Of a stretch of DNA of 6,154 bases, positions 1-6,154 are shown in pieces. Location: NCBI GenBank assembly GCA_030745255.1, contig JASLOY010000232.1, positions 1 through 6,154 of the forward strand, given 5' to 3'. The stretch comes from Vicinamibacterales bacterium (lineage in GTDB: Bacteria; Acidobacteriota; Vicinamibacteria; Vicinamibacterales; UBA8438). A program made the position numbers and the translations under genes. Every line of letters starts with the position of its first letter. Position 1 is the first letter of the stretch. Below the pieces are notes generated by a model. That model was given only the letters and a program-made list of their open reading frames with translations. It was not told the origin of the DNA and did not search any database.

Positions 1-741
1 TGTTGCGGACGTTCGTTCACGGAGCTTGAAGAAGTCCTGCTGCGTCGGATGGTGTCGCCGACCGAGGTGGCCGCGATCTTCGTCGAGGCGGTGCAGGGGG
101 AGGGGGGCTACGTGGTGCCGCCGCCGAGCTTCCTGCGCGGGCTTCGGCGCGTGTGTGATGAGCACGGCATCCTGCTCGTCTGCGACGAGGTGCAAAGCGG
201 GATGGGGCGGACGGGGAAGATGTTCGCGGTCGAGCACTCGGGTGTCGAACCCGATATCGTCGCTGTGGCGAAGGGGGTGGCCTCGGGCCTGCCACTCGGC
301 GCGATCGTGGCGCGGGCCGAGCTGATGCACTGGGAGCGCGGCGCCCACGCTTCGACCTTTGGGGGCAACCCGGTGAGCTGCGCCGCCGCGCTGGCCACGC
401 TCGACCTGCTCGAAGGCGGGTTGGTGACACACGCGGCCGAGATGGGCGAGCATCTCCGCCTGCGGCTGATGGAGGTCATGGCGCGACAGCCCACGATCGG
501 CGACGTCCGGGGCCTCGGTCTGATGACCGCCGTCGACCTGGTCACCAGTCGCGAGACGCGGCGACCAGACCCGGCGTTGCGTGACGCCGTGCTCGAGCAG
601 GCGTTCCAGCGGGGAGTGCTGCTGCTCGGCTGCGGCGAGAGCGCCATCCGGTTCAGCCCGCCGTTGGTTATCAGCCGCGCGCAGATTGACACGGCGATGG
701 AGATCTTCGATACGGCGATCAGCGCCGCCATAGGCGGGTGA
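1..741 (+). CDS. Class III PLP-dependent aminotransferase (acetylornithine/4-aminobutyrate aminotransferase type), C-terminal part
   Basis: The frame is open from the first base, with no start codon before recognisable conserved sequence, so the 5' part (probably about 200 codons) lies outside the window. The 246 visible codons end in TGA at 739-741. Counting from base 1, VEAVQGEGG is at residues 28-36. CDEVQSGMGRTGK is at 61-73, and its Asp62 is the expected contact to the PLP pyridine nitrogen. AKGVASGLPLGA is at 90-101, with Lys91 (bases 271-273) as the expected Schiff-base lysine. HASTFGGNP is at 116-124, and its Thr119 is the usual PLP phosphate contact from the partner subunit. Family knowledge: these cytosolic, usually dimeric enzymes move an omega- or alpha-amino group to 2-oxoglutarate or pyruvate. 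Substrate cannot be read from this half; ornithine-, GABA-, diaminobutyrate- and even racemase-type members look alike here. The fold class is sure, the substrate is not. The Met at base 49 is internal, not the start. Confidence 0.93.
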   Translation, partial: CCGRSFTELEEVLLRRMVSPTEVAAIFVEAVQGEGGYVVPPPSFLRGLRRVCDEHGILLVCDEVQSGMGRTGKMFAVEHSGVEPDIVAVAKGVASGLPLGAIVARAELMHWERGAHASTFGGNPVSCAAALATLDLLEGGLVTHAAEMGEHLRLRLMEVMARQPTIGDVRGLGLMTAVDLVTSRETRRPDPALRDAVLEQAFQRGVLLLGCGESAIRFSPPLVISRAQIDTAMEIFDTAISAAIGG

Positions 742-760
742 GTTGCGCTACTGGGGCGCT
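721..760. other. Nested inverted repeats at the convergent gene ends
   Basis: CCGCC-ATA-GGCGG (725-737) forms a perfect 5-bp hairpin over the last aminotransferase codons. AGCGCC (721-726) and GGCGCT (755-760) form a wider inverted repeat spanning both stop codons; the two structures share bases 725-726. No T-tract follows on either strand, so a bidirectional terminator is possible but unproven. Confidence 0.25.
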
Positions 761-1689
761 TCGATTCCTGCCTCCGGGTCGGTGTTTTCCGAGACCGAGA
801 CGTTGAATTGCCGGTAGTTCCGGTACTCAGCGGTGCTGATCAGACGTCCGCCTCCCCGCTCCGAGTAGCTGTCGCGCATCTCGATCGGAACCCAGAGGTT
901 CAATCTGGGCTCGAGATCGAATGTCACTTGCGCCTTCGCATCGGTGGCCGGTCGCCCATCGCGAACCGACGGGTGATGCAGCTCGAGCTCCGTCTCGTAC
1001 ACCCGGCCGGACTCAGGGTCGAGACAGAAGCGGCCGTGCGCGGGCAGGTCGATGCCCTGAAATCCACTGGATATCGTCGGGTACACGACTTCCTCGAAAC
1101 GGATGTTCCATGCGGTGTCTACTCCGGCGCAGCCCTCGTCGTCCATTTCGAAGCGAGACCGGCTGGTGTTCGAGGGGTGCAGAAAGAACAACGCGTAGGT
1201 CGGCACGTTGAAGGTGCGGTTGGTCGAGCCCAGGTTGTAGCGGGAGCTCTCCTCCGCGATGCGCCGTGCTTGCGCGAGGGCGGTGGTCGTGTCCCCGAGA
1301 AAGAGCGAGGCCAACCGGTCTTGACGATCCCGGATCTGCCGGCCGTTGGCCTTGAAGACGTCTCGGAAGCCCACCCATTCACCGACGCTCTGCACCCGCA
1401 TGAGCAGGAACTCCGACACGACCTGGGTATGGACCGGGCTGGCACTGCCGCTTCCGAAGTAGGTTTGGCCGTAGTCCTCCTCCATCACCACGGTCGAAAG
1501 CTCTTCGACATAGGCCTCGACATACGCCGATGCCCTGGCGATCACCTCGTCGACACTGAGCGTCTCCTGCGCCCCGAGTGACGCCGGGCGAAGAACCGCG
1601 CCCACCACCGCCAGGAGCGCCGCTGCCGATCGGAGCCGATACTGGAACACGCCGTGGATGCCTCGCATTATCCTGGAGCCCACCCGCAT
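748..1689 (-). CDS. Exported protein of unknown function (family frequent in acidobacteria)
   Basis: This 313-residue protein has a signal peptide: basic n-region to about Arg20, hydrophobic SAAALLAVVGAVL at 21-33, and a likely signal peptidase I site after SLGA (Ala40), so the mature part starts QETLS. No later membrane segment is visible, so it is probably periplasmic or secreted. Recognisable blocks are EDYGQTYFG (71-79), VGFRDVFKANGRQIRDRQDR (106-125), RYNLGSTNRTFNVP (150-163) and LNLWVPIEMRDSY (263-275). I recall these blocks from uncharacterised acidobacterial proteins; no enzymatic motif is evident. The later half alternates polar and hydrophobic residues as beta-rich proteins do, but a LolA/VioE-like fold is only a guess. 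The mature part has two cysteines, Cys187 and Cys222, which could form a disulfide. The stop (TAG, 748-750) lies 6 bp from the convergent aminotransferase stop. The start is uncertain: ATG at 1689 overlaps a TATAAT hexamer, and the second ATG at 1668 (residue 8) still leaves a complete signal peptide. Neither has a well-spaced Shine-Dalgarno. Confidence 0.85.
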   Translation of the reverse strand: MRVGSRIMRGIHGVFQYRLRSAAALLAVVGAVLRPASLGAQETLSVDEVIARASAYVEAYVEELSTVVMEEDYGQTYFGSGSASPVHTQVVSEFLLMRVQSVGEWVGFRDVFKANGRQIRDRQDRLASLFLGDTTTALAQARRIAEESSRYNLGSTNRTFNVPTYALFFLHPSNTSRSRFEMDDEGCAGVDTAWNIRFEEVVYPTISSGFQGIDLPAHGRFCLDPESGRVYETELELHHPSVRDGRPATDAKAQVTFDLEPRLNLWVPIEMRDSYSERGGGRLISTAEYRNYRQFNVSVSENTDPEAGIEAPQ

Positions 1690-1693
1690 TATA
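1688..1693 (-). promoter_or_regulatory. Candidate -10 hexamer TATAAT overlapping the first ATG of the exported-protein gene
   Basis: Read on the minus strand, the sequence is CACTATAATGCGG, a perfect sigma-70 -10 hexamer whose last two bases are the first two of the upstream ATG (1687-1689). A perfect match is rare by chance in such GC-rich DNA. No good -35 hexamer lies 16-18 bp upstream: the hexamer at a 17-bp spacer reads ACTCAC. A TTGACT is present at 1737-1742, but its 43-bp spacer is far too long. If the hexamer is functional, transcription would begin inside the first codons of the longer reading, and translation would start at the ATG at 1668 or later. Confidence 0.3.
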
Positions 1694-1882
1694 GTGCCGA
1701 CCTAAATTCCGTGAGTGGTGCGAGTCGGGAATGGTGAGTCAAGTCTTGTTCGCGTTTCCTTTGCTCTCGTGCCGCTCAGGGAGGCTAGCCCCAGCGTAGC
1801 GGGGCCATTGAAGAATTGCAGAATGGTAGCCCAGCGCGAGGCGGGAGCCGACGGCATCTGGGTGGTCTGAGGCGGAGCCTCG
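1690..1882. other. Intergenic region between the MutS-like gene and the exported-protein gene
   Basis: This 193-bp stretch is the only sizeable gap in the window. Its half next to the MutS-like gene (about 1779-1882) is built from short inverted and near-direct repeats, listed separately. Its half next to the exported-protein gene (about 1690-1778) is less structured. That half holds the candidate TATAAT, an isolated TTGACT and an A-rich minus-strand tract around 1745-1762. I see no credible small gene and no T-tract behind any hairpin, so there is no convincing intrinsic terminator. Confidence 0.6.
1781..1881. repeat. Cluster of three GAGGC-n-GCC units and overlapping hairpins (REP-like)
   Basis: Three related units lie on the plus strand: GAGGC-TA-GCC (1781-1790), GAGGC-GGGA-GCC (1838-1849) and GAGGC-GGA-GCC (1869-1879). 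The last extends to a perfect hairpin GAGGC/GCCTC with a GGA loop (1869-1881). That hairpin begins one base after the MutS-like TAG stop on the minus strand. GTAGC recurs at 1796-1800 and 1826-1830, and in inverted orientation at 1882-1886. Between the units are three further inverted repeats: GCCCC/GGGGC (1788-1792 with 1801-1805), GGG-CCATT/AATGG-CCC (1801-1832, imperfect) and CCCAG/CTGGG (1830-1834 with 1858-1862). The layout resembles a dispersed REP-type intergenic element, but copies elsewhere in the genome cannot be checked here. It could instead act as a 3' mRNA stabiliser for the MutS-like transcript. Confidence 0.5.
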
Positions 1883-3691
1883 CTACTTCTCCCCAGGCGC
1901 GATGTCGAGACCCACGGCCCGCATGATCGCCAGCGCGTTGCTCCGCGTCACCGGTCCCGGCTTCAACCGATAGTCGAATCGCATCTCTCCCTCGACCAGG
2001 CTGTCGTCGAAATGGACGTTCAGCGCCGCGGGCGCCATGCGGTTCGCGATCTCGGCCAGCGCGAGGTCGTGCGTCGTGACCAGCCCCACCGCTCCGAGGG
2101 AGAGGAGTGAGTGGAGAAGACCGCGCGCACCCTCGGTGCGGTCGTGGGAGTTTGTGCCGTGGAAGAGCTCGTCTAGCAGGAACAGCGTCGGGCCGGTACG
2201 CGCCGTCTTGACGATCAGACCCAGACGGAGCACCTCGGCATAGAAGCGCGACCGACCCGCTTGCAGCGAATCTTCGATCCGCAGCGTGGCTCCGATCGCC
2301 GCAGGCGACAGCCGCAGTCGACGCGCCCGGACCGGCGCGCCCATCAGCGCCATCACCGCGCCGACGCCGACACTGCGTAGCAGTGTAGTCTTGCCCGACA
2401 TGTTCGAACCGCTCACGATCACTACTTGCGGTTCCTTGCCGAGGTTGACGTCGTTGGCCACAGCGTCTGAAGCCGGAATCAGCGGGTGCGCCAGCGCCTC
2501 GGCCTCGTAGACCGGCAGGCGGTTGGTGTCGGCCAACTCCGGAAACGGATCGGCCGGGTGCTCGTAGGTGTAGGTGCCCAGCGCCGACAGCGCCTCGAAC
2601 TCGCCGACGTGCTGCAGCCATCCGGACACCGCGGCGCCGTGTCGTCGACGCCAGGCCTCGACCGCAAACGCGCACTGCAGCTCCCAGAAGAGCAGGGCGG
2701 CGAACGGTTTGAAGATGAGGTTGTGCTGCCAGTCGTAGAGCTCGACCAGACGCCTGAGCCGCCCGGCGGCCTGGTCCACTTCGCCGCCTGCTGTTTCGAG
2801 AGACGCCCGCAGAGCCGAGAGCCGCGTCGATGCGTAGTTGTCCTCCCGGAGGACACGGCAGACGCGGCCGAGGACTGTCAGCTCGCGCGCCGGTCCGGCG
2901 GCGGCGTGCATGATCGGTTCGGTGCGAACTTGGAACCGACGGGCGAAAATGGCGCTTGAGGCCAGTGCCAGCAGCATCACGGTTGCACCATTCGCGCCCG
3001 TGAACCACCCGACCACCAGCGCGCCAGTCAGCAGGCCGAGCAGGAGTGACACGATTCGCGGCCAGACGCCGTGCAGCTCAGGGGGTGCCGTGGCCCACTC
3101 GACGAGGCTGGTCGGGTGCACGGCGGCGCGCACGTCGGCGCCGGCGGTGGCGAGCTGCTCAAGCAATGCCACTCGTGGTTGGAGGTCGCGCGCCGCCTCT
3201 TGCTGGCTCTCGACTTCGGCGCGGTCGGCCAGCGTCCGGAGCCAGGTGGCCAAAGTGCCTTCGCCCGCCCGCGTCTGCGCCGTGCTCAGCAGCTGGAAGA
3301 GTGACCCTTCGCCGAACAGATCCAGGTCCTGGGCATACAGATGATCTGCGTCGGCGAACTGGTCGCCTCGAGCGCCCATGCCGGGCCACCTATCTTCGAG
3401 TCGCGCGAGACCGTGCTCGTACCAGGCTACCGCGCGGGTGAGCCGGTCACGGGCCAGCAGCACCCGGTCGTGCATCACCACCAGCCCGATGAACCCGGCC
3501 ACCGGTGCGACCAGCCACCAGCTCGACAGTCCTGCGAACAGCGCGCCCAAAGCGAGGCCAACGCCGACGAAAAATGTGACCAGCCGCCCATGGCTCAATT
3601 GATCGGCGCGCCGCATGAGCGCCGCCGCCTCGCGTCGCCGCTCGTCGAGAAGCCGTTGATAGGTCGTGTGAGGGTCTGAAGCGGGCGGCAT
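1883..3691 (-). CDS. Membrane-anchored MutS-like ATPase without a mismatch-recognition domain
   Basis: The 602-residue protein ends in a clear MutS ATPase domain: Walker A GSNMSGKTT at 428-436, SLQAGRSRFYAE at 475-486 (the MutS signature region), Walker B LFLLDE at 503-508, and the switch His541 in VTTHDLA. A MutS-type tail, FDYRLKPGP (572-580), follows. Residues about 121-152 (DLDLFGEGSLFQLLSTAQTR onward) match the start of the MutS core/lever domain. Two hydrophobic pairs, about 37-73 and 212-250, are predicted membrane helices, the second interrupting the core region. It lacks the Phe-x-Glu mismatch-binding domain I and the C-terminal Smr nuclease of MutS2, and at about 600 residues is shorter than MutS (about 850). 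I recognise the family as recurrent in bacteria and usually labelled MutS family protein; its role is not established, and canonical mismatch repair is unlikely. The ATG at 3691 keeps the family-like YQRLLDERRR N-terminus, although no Shine-Dalgarno is visible. The peptidase gene lies 54 bp upstream on the same strand, so co-transcription is plausible. Confidence 0.92.
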   Translation of the reverse strand: MPPASDPHTTYQRLLDERRREAAALMRRADQLSHGRLVTFFVGVGLALGALFAGLSSWWLVAPVAGFIGLVVMHDRVLLARDRLTRAVAWYEHGLARLEDRWPGMGARGDQFADADHLYAQDLDLFGEGSLFQLLSTAQTRAGEGTLATWLRTLADRAEVESQQEAARDLQPRVALLEQLATAGADVRAAVHPTSLVEWATAPPELHGVWPRIVSLLLGLLTGALVVGWFTGANGATVMLLALASSAIFARRFQVRTEPIMHAAAGPARELTVLGRVCRVLREDNYASTRLSALRASLETAGGEVDQAAGRLRRLVELYDWQHNLIFKPFAALLFWELQCAFAVEAWRRRHGAAVSGWLQHVGEFEALSALGTYTYEHPADPFPELADTNRLPVYEAEALAHPLIPASDAVANDVNLGKEPQVVIVSGSNMSGKTTLLRSVGVGAVMALMGAPVRARRLRLSPAAIGATLRIEDSLQAGRSRFYAEVLRLGLIVKTARTGPTLFLLDELFHGTNSHDRTEGARGLLHSLLSLGAVGLVTTHDLALAEIANRMAPAALNVHFDDSLVEGEMRFDYRLKPGPVTRSNALAIMRAVGLDIAPGEK

Positions 3692-3745
3692 CGTCGTGGA
3701 ACCCGAAGAAACCTGGGGAAGCCCTCCGGCCTTGGAGTGTCCCGC
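3692..3745. other. Short spacer between the peptidase and MutS-like genes
   Basis: The 54-bp gap shows no -35/-10 pair and no hairpin followed by a T-tract. It also has no recognisable Shine-Dalgarno ahead of the ATG at 3691; the nearest purine run is GGGT about 13 nt upstream. The simplest reading is read-through transcription from the peptidase gene. Confidence 0.45.
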
Positions 3746-6154
3746 CTAGTCCAGTCGAGCGATTTCTGGGGCGCTGACTGTTTCGGCTGGTCCCTGGAAG
3801 ATGGCGTTGAAGAGCAGCTTGAATGTGCCTCGGGTCTGGGTGCGAAACGCCATCTGGCTGCCAAGCGTCACCACCGTTCCCTGGTCGACCGTGAACGCGA
3901 CCGCGTTGGCCTGGTTTCGTAGCAGCTCGTCACCCAGGAGCCAGCCGCTGGCGACCATGTCCGCCTCGTCCGGATACCGCGAGACGGTTTCGGTGGCAAT
4001 GTCGAAGCTCGGGGTCAAGCGGTAGGCCTGGTCGAATCGGAAGAATACGGGCCAGCGCTCAGGCATGCCAAAAGCAACGGGATGTGTGGTGTTGAACTCC
4101 TGCTTCAGGAGTGTGCCGGGAGAGTAGAAGAGCGACGTCGGCTCGACGACCTGGTCACGCAGTGTCTCCAGGAGCTGCGCCGGGCTCTGAAATGTGTCCC
4201 GTAGCCGGGCGGTCTCGTTTACCGCGTCGCGTTGGCCACGCAGTGGTGACCGCACCGCCGGCCCGCCTCGGTTGGGCAGTACCGGTTCGATCGGCAGGTC
4301 AAGCAGCTCGCGCGCCGTGGCTACCGCGCTGCCAAGCGCCACGAGCGTGCCGCCGTCCCGCACCCACGCGGCGAGCGTGTTCCAGCCCTGGTCCCCGACG
4401 CCGTACGCCCAGCGCCAGGTGTCGTCGTGCCGCCGCTCATCGAGGCCCTGCACGATCCGTCTCCGGGTCGTGCCGGCTGGCAGGACGATGACATCGTACT
4501 TGTCCGACAGATCGCCGCCGAAGTCGAGCGACGACACTTCGACATGGCCCAACTCGTATTGCTCGAATAGCCAGCGCATCCAGCCACCCGGCATGTTGTT
4601 GGCGCCTCGCCACAGTCCGACCCGAGTCGGGGTGCGCAGGCGGAACCCGGAGACATCTGGGGCCGTGTTGGCACCACGGACCAGGAGTCCGGTTTCACGT
4701 GAGAGGGCTTCCAGGATCGCGGCGGCCTCGGCTGTCGGTGGCACCAGCCAGGTGCCCGGCGCGTAGGCGCGTCCCTCGCTTTCGAATCGGTCGCCGGCTC
4801 GATAGAGCGGCACGCCCTCTCGTTGCAACCGGGCGGCCGCGAGAAACCCGGCATTCGACCCCGGGCCGACCAGATAGCCCCACGCGGGCCGAGGCGGCAT
4901 CGTCGCGCGCCTGGGGGCAATCTCCTCCAGCAGCTCGAGGTCCGCCCGGACCGGCTCGTCGATCTGGTCGACGTCGACCCCCATCAGCATTCCGAGTGTC
5001 TGCGCCGTGACGTCGTAGGGCGGAATTGGTGGTCCACCGGGGTAGTAACGCAGATCGGGATAGACCTGCTCCTCGAGCATGGTCTTGGCAAAGGCGCCGG
5101 CCGGCTGCGCGAGCTGGATGACCCAGGACCCGGCCGGGTAGCGCTGGCGACCCGCCGTGAACGGGTCCCGCGCCTGATGAATCTCCACTTCGCCTGTGTG
5201 AAGCAGCTCGAGCAGCTCGTAGGTCTCGAACGGGTCCCGCTGTTCGGCGCTGACGACGAACGCATACGGCGCCTCGTCGCGGTTCACCCAGTCGCGGTGC
5301 ACACGGTAGTAGTTCTCCATCCACGTGGTCCGATTCTTCGCCACCTGCTCGAGCGCGGCGAACACCGCCGTGAAGCCGTAGTCGACGATGTCGCCCAACC
5401 GCCACACGCCTTTGTCGTAAGGCAGCGGAAAGTTGACCCGTGCCTCCTGCGGGCCGAGCGGCACGTTGCTGCCGGCCGGGTTCACGAAGGGGTTGGCCAA
5501 TCGGGCACTGGCGATCTCGGTCAGGATGCGCGGCTGTCCGTGATAGAGCATGTATTGCCGAGCCGGAGCCCAGAGATCGTATTGCTGGTCGTAGACGACC
5601 CCGCCCTTGCCCTCAGCGATGAGCGCCGCGGCCATCGCCGCACCGATTTGAGCCTGACCTTCGATGAGCAGCGGGTGGATGTTCGGGTCGTGCGGGTCCT
5701 GGAACGGTGGCACGAAGATGCGGGCGCCGGTCGACCCCATCTGGTGCATGTCGTGGGTCACCTGCGGCTTGAGCTCGCGATGGATATCGAGCGCCAGTCT
5801 GGTTTCCCGCTGCGTAAACATGAACCAGTCGCGGTTGTCGTCGTGCCCCGTGTAGTGATGGTAGAGGTCCGGGTAAGTCCGGTCGTAGGTGGTGCCCTGC
5901 GTCTCGTACCAGTGGTCGATCACCAGCACCTGCCCGTCGGGGTTCTGGGACGGGACCACCAGGAGCACCACGTTGTCGAGCAGCTCGTCGATCTCCGGCG
6001 ACTGCTCGGTCGCCAGCCGATGCGCGATGGTGACGAGGGTCTGGGTGTTGCCGACCTCGGTGGAGTGAATTGTCGCGTAGAGGAAATAAAATGGCACACC
6101 TTCTCGCGCCAATGCCATTGCATCCGCGTCGGAGAGCCCTCGCGGGTCGTTCAA
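3746..6154 (-). CDS. M14-family zinc metallopeptidase (carboxypeptidase-like) with C-terminal GATase1-like domain, N-terminus missing
   Basis: The 802 codons run off the right edge. The first in-frame codon, TTG at 6152-6154, is not a convincing start because the expected signal peptide and N-terminal segment are absent; family members I recall are about 900-1000 residues. Counting from that TTG, M14 catalytic features appear in order: zinc ligands in HSTE (His30, Glu33), NPDG (71-74), GHDDNRDWF (103-111) with the Asn-Arg pair that binds the substrate carboxylate, the HDMHQ segment (134-138) with the third zinc ligand, and Glu213 in RILTEIAS as the likely general base. All key residues are present, so an active enzyme is expected. 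Residues about 510-615 (RVGLWRGANN, YDVIVLPAG, WVRDGGTLVALG) look like a class I glutamine-amidotransferase-like Rossmann domain. I see no Cys nucleophile in it, so it is probably structural or ligand-binding. Likely role: periplasmic or extracellular peptide degradation (inferred from family). The stop TAG (3746-3748) is 54 bp from the MutS-like gene. Confidence 0.93.
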   Translation of the reverse strand: MNDPRGLSDADAMALAREGVPFYFLYATIHSTEVGNTQTLVTIAHRLATEQSPEIDELLDNVVLLVVPSQNPDGQVLVIDHWYETQGTTYDRTYPDLYHHYTGHDDNRDWFMFTQRETRLALDIHRELKPQVTHDMHQMGSTGARIFVPPFQDPHDPNIHPLLIEGQAQIGAAMAAALIAEGKGGVVYDQQYDLWAPARQYMLYHGQPRILTEIASARLANPFVNPAGSNVPLGPQEARVNFPLPYDKGVWRLGDIVDYGFTAVFAALEQVAKNRTTWMENYYRVHRDWVNRDEAPYAFVVSAEQRDPFETYELLELLHTGEVEIHQARDPFTAGRQRYPAGSWVIQLAQPAGAFAKTMLEEQVYPDLRYYPGGPPIPPYDVTAQTLGMLMGVDVDQIDEPVRADLELLEEIAPRRATMPPRPAWGYLVGPGSNAGFLAAARLQREGVPLYRAGDRFESEGRAYAPGTWLVPPTAEAAAILEALSRETGLLVRGANTAPDVSGFRLRTPTRVGLWRGANNMPGGWMRWLFEQYELGHVEVSSLDFGGDLSDKYDVIVLPAGTTRRRIVQGLDERRHDDTWRWAYGVGDQGWNTLAAWVRDGGTLVALGSAVATARELLDLPIEPVLPNRGGPAVRSPLRGQRDAVNETARLRDTFQSPAQLLETLRDQVVEPTSLFYSPGTLLKQEFNTTHPVAFGMPERWPVFFRFDQAYRLTPSFDIATETVSRYPDEADMVASGWLLGDELLRNQANAVAFTVDQGTVVTLGSQMAFRTQTRGTFKLLFNAIFQGPAETVSAPEIARLD

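Noticed and set aside
49..51. ATG at 49 as the start of the aminotransferase
   Set aside because: The frame is open to base 1 with family-like sequence before it, and a start here would remove about half of the enzyme.
808..1581. Open frame of 257 codons on the plus strand opposite the exported-protein gene
   Set aside because: It is antisense to a gene with a signal peptide and recognisable blocks, has no recognisable motif, and long open antisense frames are expected in GC-rich DNA.
1737..1742. TTGACT as a -35 box for the TATAAT at 1688-1693
   Set aside because: The 43-bp spacer is far outside the 16-18 bp range, and no -10-like hexamer lies at the right distance from it.
1785..3008. Open frame of 407 codons on the minus strand overlapping the MutS-like gene in another frame
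   Set aside because: Its product is Arg-, Gly- and Ala-rich with low complexity and no motif. It overlaps the intact MutS ATPase domain, so it is a frame shadow.
3692..3745. Intrinsic terminator between the peptidase and MutS-like genes
   Set aside because: The only stem found (around AAGGCC/GGGCTT) is short and bulged, and no T-tract follows it.
4695..5405. Open frame of 236 codons inside the peptidase gene on the same strand
   Set aside because: The Arg/Ala/Gly-rich product lacks motifs, while the overlapping peptidase frame is continuous and carries the family sequence.
6152..6154. TTG at the right edge as the start of the peptidase
   Set aside because: It would leave no signal peptide and begin just before the HSTE zinc motif. 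Family members extend further upstream, so this is a window cut.

Overview
The window is a GC-rich stretch (about two-thirds G+C by eye) of an ordinary-looking bacterial chromosome. It is densely coding, with four genes and only one sizeable gap (193 bp). The protein families suggest Acidobacteriota, possibly the Vicinamibacteria, or a similar GC-rich soil lineage. The clues are a large secreted M14 metallopeptidase with an extra C-terminal domain, a signal-peptide protein of a family I associate with acidobacteria, and a membrane-anchored MutS-like ATPase. This assignment rests on recall of families, not on a marker gene.

Layout, left to right. Bases 1-741 (+) are the C-terminal 246 codons of a class III PLP-dependent aminotransferase that begins outside the window. 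Six bases later, and pointing towards it, is an exported protein of unknown function (748-1689, -). Then comes a 193-bp gap (1690-1882) filled with short inverted and near-direct repeats and one good -10-like hexamer. Next is the MutS-like membrane ATPase (1883-3691, -), a 54-bp gap, and a partial M14 zinc carboxypeptidase-family protein (3746-6154, -) whose N-terminus lies past the right edge.

The three minus-strand genes face the same way. The peptidase and the MutS-like gene are close enough to share a transcript. The exported protein lies beyond the repeat-rich gap and may have its own promoter. Two of the three products are predicted to be exported and the third is membrane-bound, but nothing visible ties them to one pathway. 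The aminotransferase is on the opposite strand and belongs to a different transcription unit.

I see no mobile element, CRISPR array, RNA gene or defence cassette. The features most worth a second look are the chain of overlapping hairpins at 1781-1881, the membrane-embedded MutS architecture, and the start codon of the 748-1689 gene. None of these clearly amounts to a new system.
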